The translations under genes were made by a program, and so were the position numbers. A stretch of 64,000 bases of DNA. Origin: Phycisphaeraceae bacterium (GTDB lineage Bacteria; Planctomycetota; Phycisphaerae; Phycisphaerales; UBA1924). The stretch lies in assembly GCA_020639195.1 (NCBI GenBank), contig JACKHB010000004.1, forward strand, positions 248,001 to 312,000, given 5' to 3'. This document shows, in pieces, positions 9,157 through 17,477 of this stretch; positions within the stretch are counted from its first letter, which is position 1, and each line of letters opens with the position of its first letter. Under the pieces are notes generated by a model, which saw only the letters and a program-made list of their open reading frames with translations, was not told the DNA's origin and ran no database searches.

Positions 9157-11085
9157 GTGAAACTCCTCGCGATCGTGCTCTGCGTTCTCATTTCGTCGGC
9201 TCGGGCTCAACCGACGGACGCCGTCCCCGTCTCGTCGCTGCCACCCGCGTCGCAACTCGGGCTTCGCGTGGAGGCGCTGCGTCGCCAGATCGCGGTCGCG
9301 CCGGTGGTGGTCATCGTCCACAATGAAGCGTCGTACGTCGAGGCCATCGCGCGATGGACCCCCACGGTTCGGTACCCCGTTCTGCTCGACGATGGCTCGA
9401 TGGAATCCGGCCAGGATATTGCGCGATTCACTCGCGCGTTCTCGCCCAATCGAGTGCTGGAATGGTCGTCCGACGCGCCCTGGCCCGTGGATCCGCTCGC
9501 GAGGCGGGTCAGCATCGAGGCCGCGCTGGCCTCCTCGTGGGAACTCGACCCGCTCTCGGGCAATCCGCGGGACCTGATGCTCAAGGCCTGGGGAGAGCAG
9601 CCGGTGTTCTTGCCCGGCGTCGTCGTCGCCAACGCCAGCGACCCCGCGTGGACGGCCGCGCTCGCCCTGGCGAGCTTTCGTGCCCAGCCGCTGATCTGGC
9701 TCGACGCGCGCCGCAATGTCAATCACGCGTTCGAGCTCGACGAGATCGATGATCTGTGCAATCGGCTCGAGGCCGAACTCGACGAAATCGGCGCACCCTG
9801 GCGCACCCTTGGCGACCGTATCGACGCGGTCTCGCTCTGCATGGCTACGCCCGTCAAGTACCGCCTCGCGCCCGACGAGATTCGCGCATCCACGGATCGC
9901 ATCGGACGACTCACGTCGGGCGCGCGCTGGGCATGGTGCGGCCAGATCTTCGGCAGTTCCGCAAAGACCTCCTACCAAGCGATGTGCTCGCTCTTCCTCT
10001 CGCCGCGCTCGGCACTGCTCTTCGACGGCTTTCCCAACGACGGCGCCTGGGCCCAATACGACGTGCAGCCCGCCGCACAGAGTCTTCAGGGCGTTGGCGT
10101 GGAGGTCGTCACGCGCGACCTGCCCCGCGGCACGCGCGAGGAATGGCTGCGGCTCGCCGCGCGCCCGCTCCACGCCGGCATCATCCATGTCAACACCAAG
10201 GGCCTGCGCAACTGGTTCGACCTGCAGCCCGGCCGCGTGCGCTCCGGGAATCTTCCGCAACTCCAGATCCCTTCCATGGTCCACTTCATCCACTCCTGGT
10301 CCGCGGTGCAGCCCGGCCTTCGCCACACCATCGCCGCCCGCTGGCTCGAGCGCGGCGTGTACACGTACGCGGGAGCCGTCGATGAGCCCTTTCTCAACGC
10401 CTTTGTCACGCCAGAGGCCTTCGTGGCACGGTTGCGGATGGCATTTCCGTTCGCCGCGGCGGTCCGATTCGACACGGGCCCCGTCTGGAAGGTCGCCACG
10501 ATCGGCGATCCGCTCACGACGATCGGCGCGATTCTCGCCCGGCTCGACGTGCCCGTGGGCTTGGACGGCGCCACCGACCTCGGCGTCGCGCTGCCCCGAC
10601 AACTCGAAGAACGGGACTTCCTCGGCGCGATCCGAACGCTCGAGAGGCTCGGACGCGACGAGGACGCGACGCGACTCGTCGGCGGCCTGATGCGTGATCG
10701 CCCCGAGCTGATGACGCCCGAACTCGCCGACGCCGCGATCATGCCCCTCTCCCGGGCAGGTTCGCCTTCGGAGTTCTTCGCCGCGTATCAGCGGCTCGAC
10801 GATGCACAATCCCGGGATCCACAGCGCCTCGACGCGCTGTGGAACGCGACCCGCCTGCTGGTCTCCACCGCGGATGGCCCAGAGGACCTGCCCATCCTTC
10901 GGTACCTGCGCACCCACCTTCGCGAGGACCAGGCGGGTCAGGACGCCGCGGACCTCGCCGAGGCCCTCGCCCGCGCCGAGTCGCCGCGCGATGCAATCGC
11001 GTTCCTGCGCTCGGTCAGCGTGAGCGGCCAGGACGAGCAGCGCATCATCGCAGAAGCGGTTCGCCGACTCTCAGGCGGACGCTGA
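9157..11085 (+). CDS. Large exported protein, function unknown
   Basis: A 642-residue protein that I do not recognise. The open frame extends far upstream across trpE, but that part is antisense. The GTG at 9157 is chosen because it starts a clean signal peptide (KLLAIVLCVLISSARAQ). The N-terminal half looks alpha/beta, with VVVIVHNEASYVEAIARW, YPVLLDDGSMESGQDIARF and later LLFDGFPNDGAWAQYD, suggesting a nucleotide- or sugar-binding fold. HAGIIHVNTKGLRNWFDL, FIHSWSAVQ and YTYAGAVDEPFLNAF follow. The last 170 residues are helical, with repeated 'L..L.r...a..l' patterns like degenerate TPRs. YTYAGAVDEPFL recalls caspase/gingipain-like sequences, but no Cys-His dyad was identified. It is convergent with comEC, one base apart. 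Confidence 0.75.
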   Translation: MKLLAIVLCVLISSARAQPTDAVPVSSLPPASQLGLRVEALRRQIAVAPVVVIVHNEASYVEAIARWTPTVRYPVLLDDGSMESGQDIARFTRAFSPNRVLEWSSDAPWPVDPLARRVSIEAALASSWELDPLSGNPRDLMLKAWGEQPVFLPGVVVANASDPAWTAALALASFRAQPLIWLDARRNVNHAFELDEIDDLCNRLEAELDEIGAPWRTLGDRIDAVSLCMATPVKYRLAPDEIRASTDRIGRLTSGARWAWCGQIFGSSAKTSYQAMCSLFLSPRSALLFDGFPNDGAWAQYDVQPAAQSLQGVGVEVVTRDLPRGTREEWLRLAARPLHAGIIHVNTKGLRNWFDLQPGRVRSGNLPQLQIPSMVHFIHSWSAVQPGLRHTIAARWLERGVYTYAGAVDEPFLNAFVTPEAFVARLRMAFPFAAAVRFDTGPVWKVATIGDPLTTIGAILARLDVPVGLDGATDLGVALPRQLEERDFLGAIRTLERLGRDEDATRLVGGLMRDRPELMTPELADAAIMPLSRAGSPSEFFAAYQRLDDAQSRDPQRLDALWNATRLLVSTADGPEDLPILRYLRTHLREDQAGQDAADLAEALARAESPRDAIAFLRSVSVSGQDEQRIIAEAVRRLSGGR

Positions 11086-11086
11086 C

Positions 11087-13594
11087 TCAGAGTCCCCAGG
11101 CCACCTCGCCGCGTCTGCGGACCTCAACCGAGCACGCCCCATCGCGCGCTGTGACCAGCCAGGCCCGCCCGATCCGAACCCGTGCCCATCGGTTGTCCCA
11201 CAGCCTCGCCGGGCCCGTCGACTGAACGACCACGCCCGGATCGACGGCCTCCACAAACGCCTCGCTCGCCGGCCGGAAGCTCCCGTGGTGGGGCAACTCG
11301 AGCACGTCGGCGCCGATTGGGTCAAGAGAGAGCCCTTGCATCATGACGTCTTGGCTGTCGCCCGTCAGCAACACCCGCCGCTCCCCCTCGTGGGTGCTGA
11401 CCACGACTCGAAGCACCAGCGATCCATCGTTGGCGGTGGCGAATTCGGCCCCGCGTTCGGGCCACAGGCACTCCAACTCCACCCCGGCCAACGTGAGCCG
11501 ATCGCCGCGCGCGACCACGCGCACCTCGACCCCCCGACGTGCCAGCTCCGACAACGTGAATGCCTCGGGTCCATCCGATTTCTCGGAGGCCCATCGCTCA
11601 AACGCCTCTCCGATCACGACCTCGCGCACGCCCAGCGGCTCGATCGCATCGAGCAGCGCGTTGTAATGATCCAGGTTTGGATGGGAGATGATCACGCGTT
11701 CGACCCGCCCGGCCCCGAGTGCGCGAATGGCCCGCGGCAACTCCAACCGACCGAACGAGAACGAAGACGCCCCGCAGTCCCACAGAGCCGCTTGGTCCGC
11801 GCTGCGAAGCAGGTGGCAGGACCCATCTCCGACATCCAGCGTGTCCATGCGGAACGCCACCGCGCTGCCAAGCCTCGCCGTGCCCGCTTCGACCGCTCCC
11901 CACCCAAGCACGACGCCGCTGACCACCCACGCAACCCGCGAACGCCGAGGCACCCAGCGCACCCACAGGATCGCAACCAGCGTCGCGGCCAGAGCCCACG
12001 CCAGTGACATCGACGCGAGTCGCACGGACGCCATCGGCACGGCATCGATCCTTGCGACGGTTCCGCTGGCCACCGTGCTCAACCCGCGCGCCAGATCGCC
12101 AATCACCTCCCCCGCCTGCGGCCATGCAAGCCCCACCACCAGCGCGCTGTACCCGAACCACAACGCCGCGACGATCACGGGACCCACAAGCAGTGTGCTG
12201 ACCACGCCCAGCACGCTCACAAGCCCCGTCACGTGAACGACCATCGGCAGCGCAACCAGCCAGCAGGCCAGGGCCACGGCGCCCGCGGTTCGAACTCGCA
12301 TCCAACCCTCGACCAGTGGCGGCCGACGGGTGGGCAGCGTCCCTCGCAGCACTCTGGCCATCCCCCAGCCCTGAACTCGAGGTCCGATCCACAGCAGCAG
12401 CGCCGTCAGGCCGGCGCTCAGTTGGAACCCGAGCGCGAACACATCCATCGGCCGCCAGAGCAACAGCCCGACGCAGATCCATGCCAGGACTGCGAGCCTG
12501 TGGTAGCGCCGGCCGATCGCGTCGGCCATGAGCAGCGCAAGCACCATCACTCCCGCGCGAATCACCGGCGCCCGGCCGGGCACGATCAACAGGTAGACCA
12601 CGATCAACGACGCCGCGAGCGCTGGCTCGAGCCGCCCGCGATCCCCGGTCAGCCGGATCGCCAGCAGCAATGCCCCGGTCATCACAACGAGGTGGAACCC
12701 GGAGATCGCCAGCAGATGCGCGAGCCCGACTCGTGTGTACGCCCCTCTCACGTCGTCCAGTGCCCGCTCCTGCGTTCCCAGAATCAGGGCCGCCAGGAGA
12801 GCCGAGTCCGGATCGGCGCTCGACCCGCCAATTGCCCGCTCCGATCGCGTCCGAACGGCGCGAAGGCCGGCTCGCACCGCGCCTGCGAGCGATTCCAAGA
12901 ACGTGGCGTGCGGAACCACGGAAACCAACGAAGCGTCGGGGATCCGCACGAATCCGGCCTCGTGCGCCATGGCGCGCCTAAGAGGGCGGGCCTCCATGCC
13001 GGGATTTCGCCGATCGTGAGCGAGTTGCGCTTCGCCGAGCACCTCGATGCGTTGACCGGTCGCAAAGGACGGCTCACTCGGATCCTCGCACACCAGTCGC
13101 ACCACACCACGAGACGGACGCCACTCAACACCCGCAGCGATCGAATCAACGCTCAGCTCGCACCGCCATCCCGCGCCGCGGCGTGCAAATCCGCCGAGCG
13201 CACCGGGGGGCTGCTCGATCGGCTCGGGGCCCTCGACGATCACACCACGAAGACGGACGGCGCTCCCATCGTGTCCCGCGAGCACGACGTCCAGGGTCGA
13301 TCCTCCCCGCTCGTGCACGCGCAGCGCAAACCACCCGCCCCCGAATGCCGCCGCGGCGAGCGCCAGCGCGAACGCGCACCCGCGACCCCGCGCTGCCGAC
13401 GCAACGGCGCTTCCACCACACGCCAGCGCAAACCACATGGCCGCGGGCACAAACGCCAAGTGCCTGGACGCGACCATCCCGACGATAACGCACGCGAACG
13501 CGCAGAGCGCCGGCGCCGCGACCCGCGCGCCCCGATCGGGCGAGGTCGGTTCTGGCGCGTCGCGGGCAAACTCCGACGAACGCCACTCTCCCAT
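11087..13594 (-). CDS. comEC: ComEC/Rec2-type DNA uptake channel
   Basis: Inner-membrane protein that moves single-stranded DNA into the cytoplasm during transformation. The 835-residue protein has the three-part ComEC architecture: an N-terminal membrane region and OB-like DUF4131 domain (about 25-200), a polytopic competence domain with LAHLLAISGFHLVVMTG (about 290-307), and a C-terminal MBL-like domain (about 560-835). The latter has LDVGDGSCHLL, VIISHPNLDHYNALL, LLTGDSQ and ELPHHGS. The MBL motif is HPNLDH, lacking the first Asp of the usual HxDxDH, so nuclease activity of this domain may be altered. It follows upp with 3 bases between them, so the two are probably cotranscribed. No other competence gene is in the window. 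Confidence 0.93.
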   Translation of the reverse strand: MGEWRSSEFARDAPEPTSPDRGARVAAPALCAFACVIVGMVASRHLAFVPAAMWFALACGGSAVASAARGRGCAFALALAAAAFGGGWFALRVHERGGSTLDVVLAGHDGSAVRLRGVIVEGPEPIEQPPGALGGFARRGAGWRCELSVDSIAAGVEWRPSRGVVRLVCEDPSEPSFATGQRIEVLGEAQLAHDRRNPGMEARPLRRAMAHEAGFVRIPDASLVSVVPHATFLESLAGAVRAGLRAVRTRSERAIGGSSADPDSALLAALILGTQERALDDVRGAYTRVGLAHLLAISGFHLVVMTGALLLAIRLTGDRGRLEPALAASLIVVYLLIVPGRAPVIRAGVMVLALLMADAIGRRYHRLAVLAWICVGLLLWRPMDVFALGFQLSAGLTALLLWIGPRVQGWGMARVLRGTLPTRRPPLVEGWMRVRTAGAVALACWLVALPMVVHVTGLVSVLGVVSTLLVGPVIVAALWFGYSALVVGLAWPQAGEVIGDLARGLSTVASGTVARIDAVPMASVRLASMSLAWALAATLVAILWVRWVPRRSRVAWVVSGVVLGWGAVEAGTARLGSAVAFRMDTLDVGDGSCHLLRSADQAALWDCGASSFSFGRLELPRAIRALGAGRVERVIISHPNLDHYNALLDAIEPLGVREVVIGEAFERWASEKSDGPEAFTLSELARRGVEVRVVARGDRLTLAGVELECLWPERGAEFATANDGSLVLRVVVSTHEGERRVLLTGDSQDVMMQGLSLDPIGADVLELPHHGSFRPASEAFVEAVDPGVVVQSTGPARLWDNRWARVRIGRAWLVTARDGACSVEVRRRGEVAWGL

Positions 13595-13597
13595 GAC

Positions 13598-14242
13598 TCA
13601 CACCGTGCCGTACATCCGATCGCCCGCGTCGCCGAGGCCCGGCAGAATGAAGCCCTGCTCGTTGATCTCGCGATCCAGCGCCGCCGCGTACAGCATCACA
13701 TCGGAATGCTCTCGCAAGAGCCGCTCCACACCCTCGGGCGCCGCCACCAGGCACATCATGCGCAAGTCCCGCGCCCCAGCCTCCCTGAGCAGTTCGATCG
13801 ACGCCACCGCCGATCCGCCCGTGGCCAGCATCGGGTCGACAAGAATGGTCGGACCGGCGGCGAGGTCTCGGGGCAACCTCCGCAAGTACACGACCGGCTG
13901 CAGCGTCTTCTCGTCGCGCGCCATCCCCAGATGGCCCACCCTCGCTTCGGGCATCACTTCGAGAATCCCCTCGGCCATCGCAAGCCCAGCGCGCAGCACG
14001 GGCACCACAGTCACCGCCGCGCTCAGACGCAATCCACGCGTTCCTTCCATCGGAGTTCTGACCTCCACCTCCTCGGTGGGCAGCGCTCGAGTGGCCTCGA
14101 ACACCATCAGGCCGGCGATCTGGGCCAGCAGCGCCCTGAAGGCGCGGTGGCTCGTCTGACCATCTCGCAACCACGTGACCTTGTGCTGAATGAGGGGATG
14201 ATCAAAGAGCACGAGGTTGGGGAACTGCGGTCGCTTGGACAT
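13598..14242 (-). CDS. upp: Uracil phosphoribosyltransferase
   Basis: Pyrimidine salvage enzyme: uracil + PRPP gives UMP + pyrophosphate. The 214-residue length is typical. It has the PRPP-binding motif ILVDPMLATGGSA (about residues 130-142), VPVLRAGLAMAEGI, and the uracil-binding C-terminus DREINEQGFILPGLGDAGDRMYGT. It is the first gene of a upp-comEC pair. Upstream, on the same strand, is a structured 350-base region ending in an intrinsic terminator 64 bases before the ATG. This suggests either a separate RNA gene or a leader controlled by premature termination. Confidence 0.96.
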   Translation of the reverse strand: MSKRPQFPNLVLFDHPLIQHKVTWLRDGQTSHRAFRALLAQIAGLMVFEATRALPTEEVEVRTPMEGTRGLRLSAAVTVVPVLRAGLAMAEGILEVMPEARVGHLGMARDEKTLQPVVYLRRLPRDLAAGPTILVDPMLATGGSAVASIELLREAGARDLRMMCLVAAPEGVERLLREHSDVMLYAAALDREINEQGFILPGLGDAGDRMYGTV

Positions 14243-14306
14243 GGTCGGGCAGCGTACCGGAGTACCGGCCCGCGTTCCCCGCTTTGGCCCACGTGCCCGC
14301 AGAGCG

Positions 14307-14359
14307 AAAAAGTCCGAGAATCGATGAAACCGCTTTCATTCTGCCGCGTATTCTCGGAC
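14307..14359 (-). terminator. Intrinsic terminator upstream of upp
   Basis: On the minus strand a 10-base perfect stem (GTCCGAGAAT, plus-strand 14312-14321 and 14350-14359) encloses a second perfect stem (ATGAAA/TTTCAT at 14324-14329 and 14334-14339, loop CCGC). Five T residues follow immediately (plus-strand A-run at 14307-14311). Only minus-strand transcription would see the U-run after the hairpin. It ends 64 bases before the upp ATG, so it must serve a transcript that starts upstream of upp. Confidence 0.7.
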
Positions 14360-14645
14360 GAGCTCCCTATGGGGTCTCAGGGCGTCTCGACTCACCGGGC
14401 CGTGCCCGCCACGCCCAGAGGCCCATTTTGGTCCGCTCTCTCCTCACGGCGGCTTCCCGGCCCACCGACCGTGCGTCCGCTGTGGACGCGCTCATGCCAG
14501 GGCCGGGAATCCGCTTGGATTCCCTCGCCGAACGCCGCGGCCCGAACTGGGGCAGATGGCCCGGCCCAGTCACGGTCCCGGACGACCGGAGCGGCGTCTG
14601 GGACCATTGCCCATCCCCCTTGGCCACCCGGTCGTTTTGCCATAC
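14307..14645 (-). ncRNA. Candidate structured RNA or upp leader
   Basis: The 458 bases between upp and ybeY contain no convincing gene but several strong hairpins: GGGAATCC/GGATTCCC (14505-14512, 14517-14524, four-base loop) and GCGTCC/GGACGC (14473-14478, 14484-14489, five-base loop). The terminator described above completes the series. Direction is inferred from the terminator; the 5' end is a guess. I compared it by eye with RNase P RNA, SRP RNA and tmRNA and found none of their conserved cores. It could be a small RNA gene or a regulated 5' leader of upp. Confidence 0.35.
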
Positions 14646-14700
14646 AGTGCGTGCCACGGGCGCCATGGGAGCCCGAAGATCGGGGCCCAGCTCAGCGGCG

Positions 14701-15204
14701 ATGGACACGAGCGAATCGAACGAACCCCCAGACCGACGATGCGGCCCCGTTGATCGGGGCAATCGGCGTGTGGAAGTGACGGGCGACGCCCCCGGATGCA
14801 CCATCCGGTGGCTGCGTGATCGCCTTCTCACCGCCATCGAGCGCCTCGGTGCGCACGGTGAAGTCCGCGTCCGGATCGCGAGTGATGCGGAGATCACCGC
14901 CCTCCACGAGAAGTGGCGTCAGGATCGATCCCCCACGGACGTTCTCACCTTCGACCTGTCGCAGGACGAGTGTCTGGACGCGGACATCGTCATCTGCGCC
15001 GATCAGGCCGAACGAGAGGCGGGTCGGCGGGGCCTGGATCCGCGGCGCGAACTGCTGCTCTACGCCCTGCATGGCGTGCTGCATTGCCTCGGGCACGACG
15101 ATCACGACGACACCGCCTACAGCGCAATGCACCGGCTCGAGGACGAGATCCTCGACGCAATCGGCGTTGGCGCGACGTTTGACGTCCCGGAGACTCCCGC
15201 GTGA
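14701..15204 (+). CDS. ybeY: Endoribonuclease YbeY (rRNA maturation factor)
   Basis: Zinc-dependent RNase needed for 16S rRNA 3'-end maturation and ribosome quality control. The diagnostic motif HGVLHCLGHDDHDD is at about residues 123-136, and DVLTFDLS and ADIVIC lie before it, as in the family. The frame is open upstream to 14284, but that stretch has no YbeY similarity and lies over the structured region. The ATG at 14701 gives 167 residues, close to family size. Its stop overlaps the GTG of the CNNM/CorC gene (GTGA). This ybeY next to a CorC-like gene recalls the ybeZ-ybeY-ybeX order of proteobacteria, but no phoH-type gene is here. Confidence 0.93.
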   Translation: MDTSESNEPPDRRCGPVDRGNRRVEVTGDAPGCTIRWLRDRLLTAIERLGAHGEVRVRIASDAEITALHEKWRQDRSPTDVLTFDLSQDECLDADIVICADQAEREAGRRGLDPRRELLLYALHGVLHCLGHDDHDDTAYSAMHRLEDEILDAIGVGATFDVPETPA

Positions 15205-16538
15205 CGGCCAACCTCTGGCTCGCCATCGCGCTGGCCGCCCTGGTGCTCGCCAGCGTCTTTGCCACACTCCATCTCTCCCTGCGCGAGATCTCGCGCTCCG
15301 CCGTCGAGGGCGCTGCCAGGCGATCCGGCAAACCCGGACCTCAGCGCCGCATCGCGCGGATCCTCGACGACCTCCACGGCCACGCCGTCGCCCTCTCGCT
15401 CCCGCGAGTGCTCTTCACCATGCTGTTTGTTGTGGGCGTCGTCCGCTGGATCGCGGCGATGGCGGGCAAGGACGCCGCGGGCTGGGGAGAAATCTCCCTC
15501 GGCGTCGTCGCTTCCGCCCTGATCATGTGGATCCTCGGCGTGGTCGTGCCCATCAGCATCGCCCAGCACGCGGGCGTGCGCACCACGCTCGCGTGGTCGG
15601 GCGTCATGCGCGGCATCTACTGGATCATGACTCCGGTGCGCCGTATCGCCGATGTCATGGACGAGATCGTCCGCCGGCTCGCGGGACCGTCCAACGATGA
15701 CCCCGTCGAGGTCATCGAGGCCGAGATCCGCTCCGTGGTCGAAGAAGGAGAGCGAGAGGGTAAGCTCGAGGAGGGCGCGGGCGAGATGGTTGCCGCGGTC
15801 GTCGAGTTCGCCAACCGCACCGTCGAAGAAATCATGACGCCGCGCACCGAGATCGAGGCGCTCCAATACACCGACGATCTCGCGGCCGTGCTCGCCCACG
15901 TCACCGAGTCCGGCCACAGCCGCATCCCCGTGTACCGCGAAGACCTCGACCACATCGTCGGCTTGCTCTACGCCAAGGACCTGCTGCACTGGATGGCCGG
16001 ACGACAGGCCGACGAGCCGTTCCGTCTCGAGTCCATCCTTCGTCTCGCGACCTTTGTTCCCGAGACTAAGACCGTGTCGGAACTGCTCGCCGAACTGACG
16101 GCCAACCGGGTGCACATCGCCATCGCAGCCGATGAGTACGGCGGCACCGCGGGGCTCGTCACGATCGAGGACATGGTAGAGGAGGTCTTCGGAGAGATCG
16201 CCGACGAGTACGATGTCGAGGAAGACGAGGCCCCCGCGCTCAACCTGCACCACGAGCAACGCGCCGCAACCATCGATGCCCGCAAGCGTATTGACGACGC
16301 CAACGACGACCTCGCCGACATCGGCATCAGCCTTCCCGAGAGCGAGGACTACGACACCATCGGCGGCTTCGTCACCGTGACCCTCGGGCGCATCCCCCAG
16401 GCGGGCGAGACGTTTCGGGTCAACGGCGCGCAGGTCACGGTCCTCGAGGCCGAGGCCACCCGCGTCACCCGCGTTCGCGTCGAGCACGCCGCGGAGGAGT
16501 CCGAGCCCGCCGTTTCCCGCGCCCCCGACGCCAAGTGA
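15201..16538 (+). CDS. CNNM/CorC-type hemolysin-family membrane protein with CBS pair
   Basis: Membrane protein of the DUF21-CBS-CorC family, linked in other organisms to magnesium or other divalent-cation export. The GTG start overlaps the ybeY stop. The 445-residue protein has an N-terminal membrane domain of about three to four segments (residues 3-25, 65-85, 97-118, then LAWSGVMRGIYWIMTPV), a linker with VEEIMTPRTEIEAL, two CBS motifs (about 215-335) and a C-terminal transporter-associated domain (ESEDYDTIGGFVTVTLGRIPQAGETF). ADEYGGTAGLVTIEDMVEEVFGEI is the classic signature. The overlap with ybeY implies translational coupling. Confidence 0.92.
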   Translation: MTANLWLAIALAALVLASVFATLHLSLREISRSAVEGAARRSGKPGPQRRIARILDDLHGHAVALSLPRVLFTMLFVVGVVRWIAAMAGKDAAGWGEISLGVVASALIMWILGVVVPISIAQHAGVRTTLAWSGVMRGIYWIMTPVRRIADVMDEIVRRLAGPSNDDPVEVIEAEIRSVVEEGEREGKLEEGAGEMVAAVVEFANRTVEEIMTPRTEIEALQYTDDLAAVLAHVTESGHSRIPVYREDLDHIVGLLYAKDLLHWMAGRQADEPFRLESILRLATFVPETKTVSELLAELTANRVHIAIAADEYGGTAGLVTIEDMVEEVFGEIADEYDVEEDEAPALNLHHEQRAATIDARKRIDDANDDLADIGISLPESEDYDTIGGFVTVTLGRIPQAGETFRVNGAQVTVLEAEATRVTRVRVEHAAEESEPAVSRAPDAK

Positions 16539-16565
16539 GCGCTCCCCTTACGGGTACGATCGACC

Positions 16566-17468
16566 ATGGCCACACCAACCCCCGGCGCGCGACTCCGCGC
16601 CCTCATGGACGCGGGCTGCGTGCCCATCCCCGGAGCGTTCTGCGCCCTCGCGTCCCTGGCAATCCGTGATGCCGGCTTCGACGCGTGCTACGTCTCCGGC
16701 GGCGCCACCAGCGTCGTCGCCGGCGTGCCCGACATCGGCCTGCTTTCGCTCGACCACTTCACCCGGCTGATCCGCGAGATCGCCCGCGCCAGTGGCATGC
16801 CCGTCCTCGCCGACGCCGACACCGGCTTCGGCGAAGAGGAGATGGTCCGCCGCACCGTCATCGAGTACGCCCACGCCGGCGCCGCGGGGCTCCACCTCGA
16901 AGACCAAGTCTTCCCCAAGCGCTGCGGCCACCTCGACGGCAAGGCCCTCGTCCCGCACGAGCACGCGATCGAGCGCGTCCGCTGGGCCGCGACAGCCGCC
17001 CGCGACTCGCGCGACCCACACCTCATCGTGTGCGCCCGCACCGACGCGCCCGGCGTCGAGGGCCTCGACGCCGCCATCGAACGCTCCCGCGCCTACCTCG
17101 AGGTCGGCGCGGACATGATCTTCCCCGAAGGCCTGCGCAGCGAGCAGGAGTTCCGCGACTTCGCCGCCGCCATCGGCACGCAGCGCCGCGCCGACGGCGG
17201 CAGGGTCTATCTCCTGGCCAACATGACCGAGTTCGGCAAGACGCCGATGCTGCCGCTCTCGGCCTTCGCCGAGATGGGCTATTCCTGCGTGATCTATCCG
17301 GTCACGATGCTGCGGATCGCCATGGGCGCGGTCAAACGCGGCCTCGAAACGCTCCGCGCCAATGGCACCGTCGAGCCGCTGCTGGGCGAGATGCTCACCC
17401 GCCAGGAACTCTACGGCCTGATCGACTACGACCCGAAGCAGCCGTGGGAGTTCCCCGGCGCCGGATGA
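16566..17468 (+). CDS. prpB: 2-methylisocitrate lyase-type isocitrate lyase/PEP mutase family enzyme
   Basis: TIM-barrel lyase that splits 2-methylisocitrate into pyruvate and succinate in the methylcitrate cycle for propionate. The 300-residue length matches PrpB and not full-length isocitrate lyase. The catalytic loop KRCGHLDGK is near residues 118-126, DADTGFG gives the magnesium-binding aspartates, and LEDQ and ARTDA are present. The motif NMTEFGKTP agrees with PrpB. No prpC or prpD is alongside, so assignment to this substrate rests on sequence alone; a related PEP mutase-family lyase is possible. It is convergent with the downstream YyaL-type gene. Confidence 0.88.
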   Translation: MATPTPGARLRALMDAGCVPIPGAFCALASLAIRDAGFDACYVSGGATSVVAGVPDIGLLSLDHFTRLIREIARASGMPVLADADTGFGEEEMVRRTVIEYAHAGAAGLHLEDQVFPKRCGHLDGKALVPHEHAIERVRWAATAARDSRDPHLIVCARTDAPGVEGLDAAIERSRAYLEVGADMIFPEGLRSEQEFRDFAAAIGTQRRADGGRVYLLANMTEFGKTPMLPLSAFAEMGYSCVIYPVTMLRIAMGAVKRGLETLRANGTVEPLLGEMLTRQELYGLIDYDPKQPWEFPGAG

Positions 17469-17477
17469 CCCGCCGCA

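Noticed and set aside
14284..14700. N-terminal extension of ybeY
   Set aside because: No similarity to YbeY, unusual composition, and it lies over hairpins and a terminator; start placed at 14701.
14307..14700. RNase P RNA, SRP RNA or tmRNA in the upp upstream region
   Set aside because: None of their conserved core sequences is visible by eye on either strand; a covariance search would be decisive.
12233..14779. 848-codon open frame on the plus strand
   Set aside because: Antisense to comEC and upp with a low-complexity Arg/Pro/His composition; no domain.
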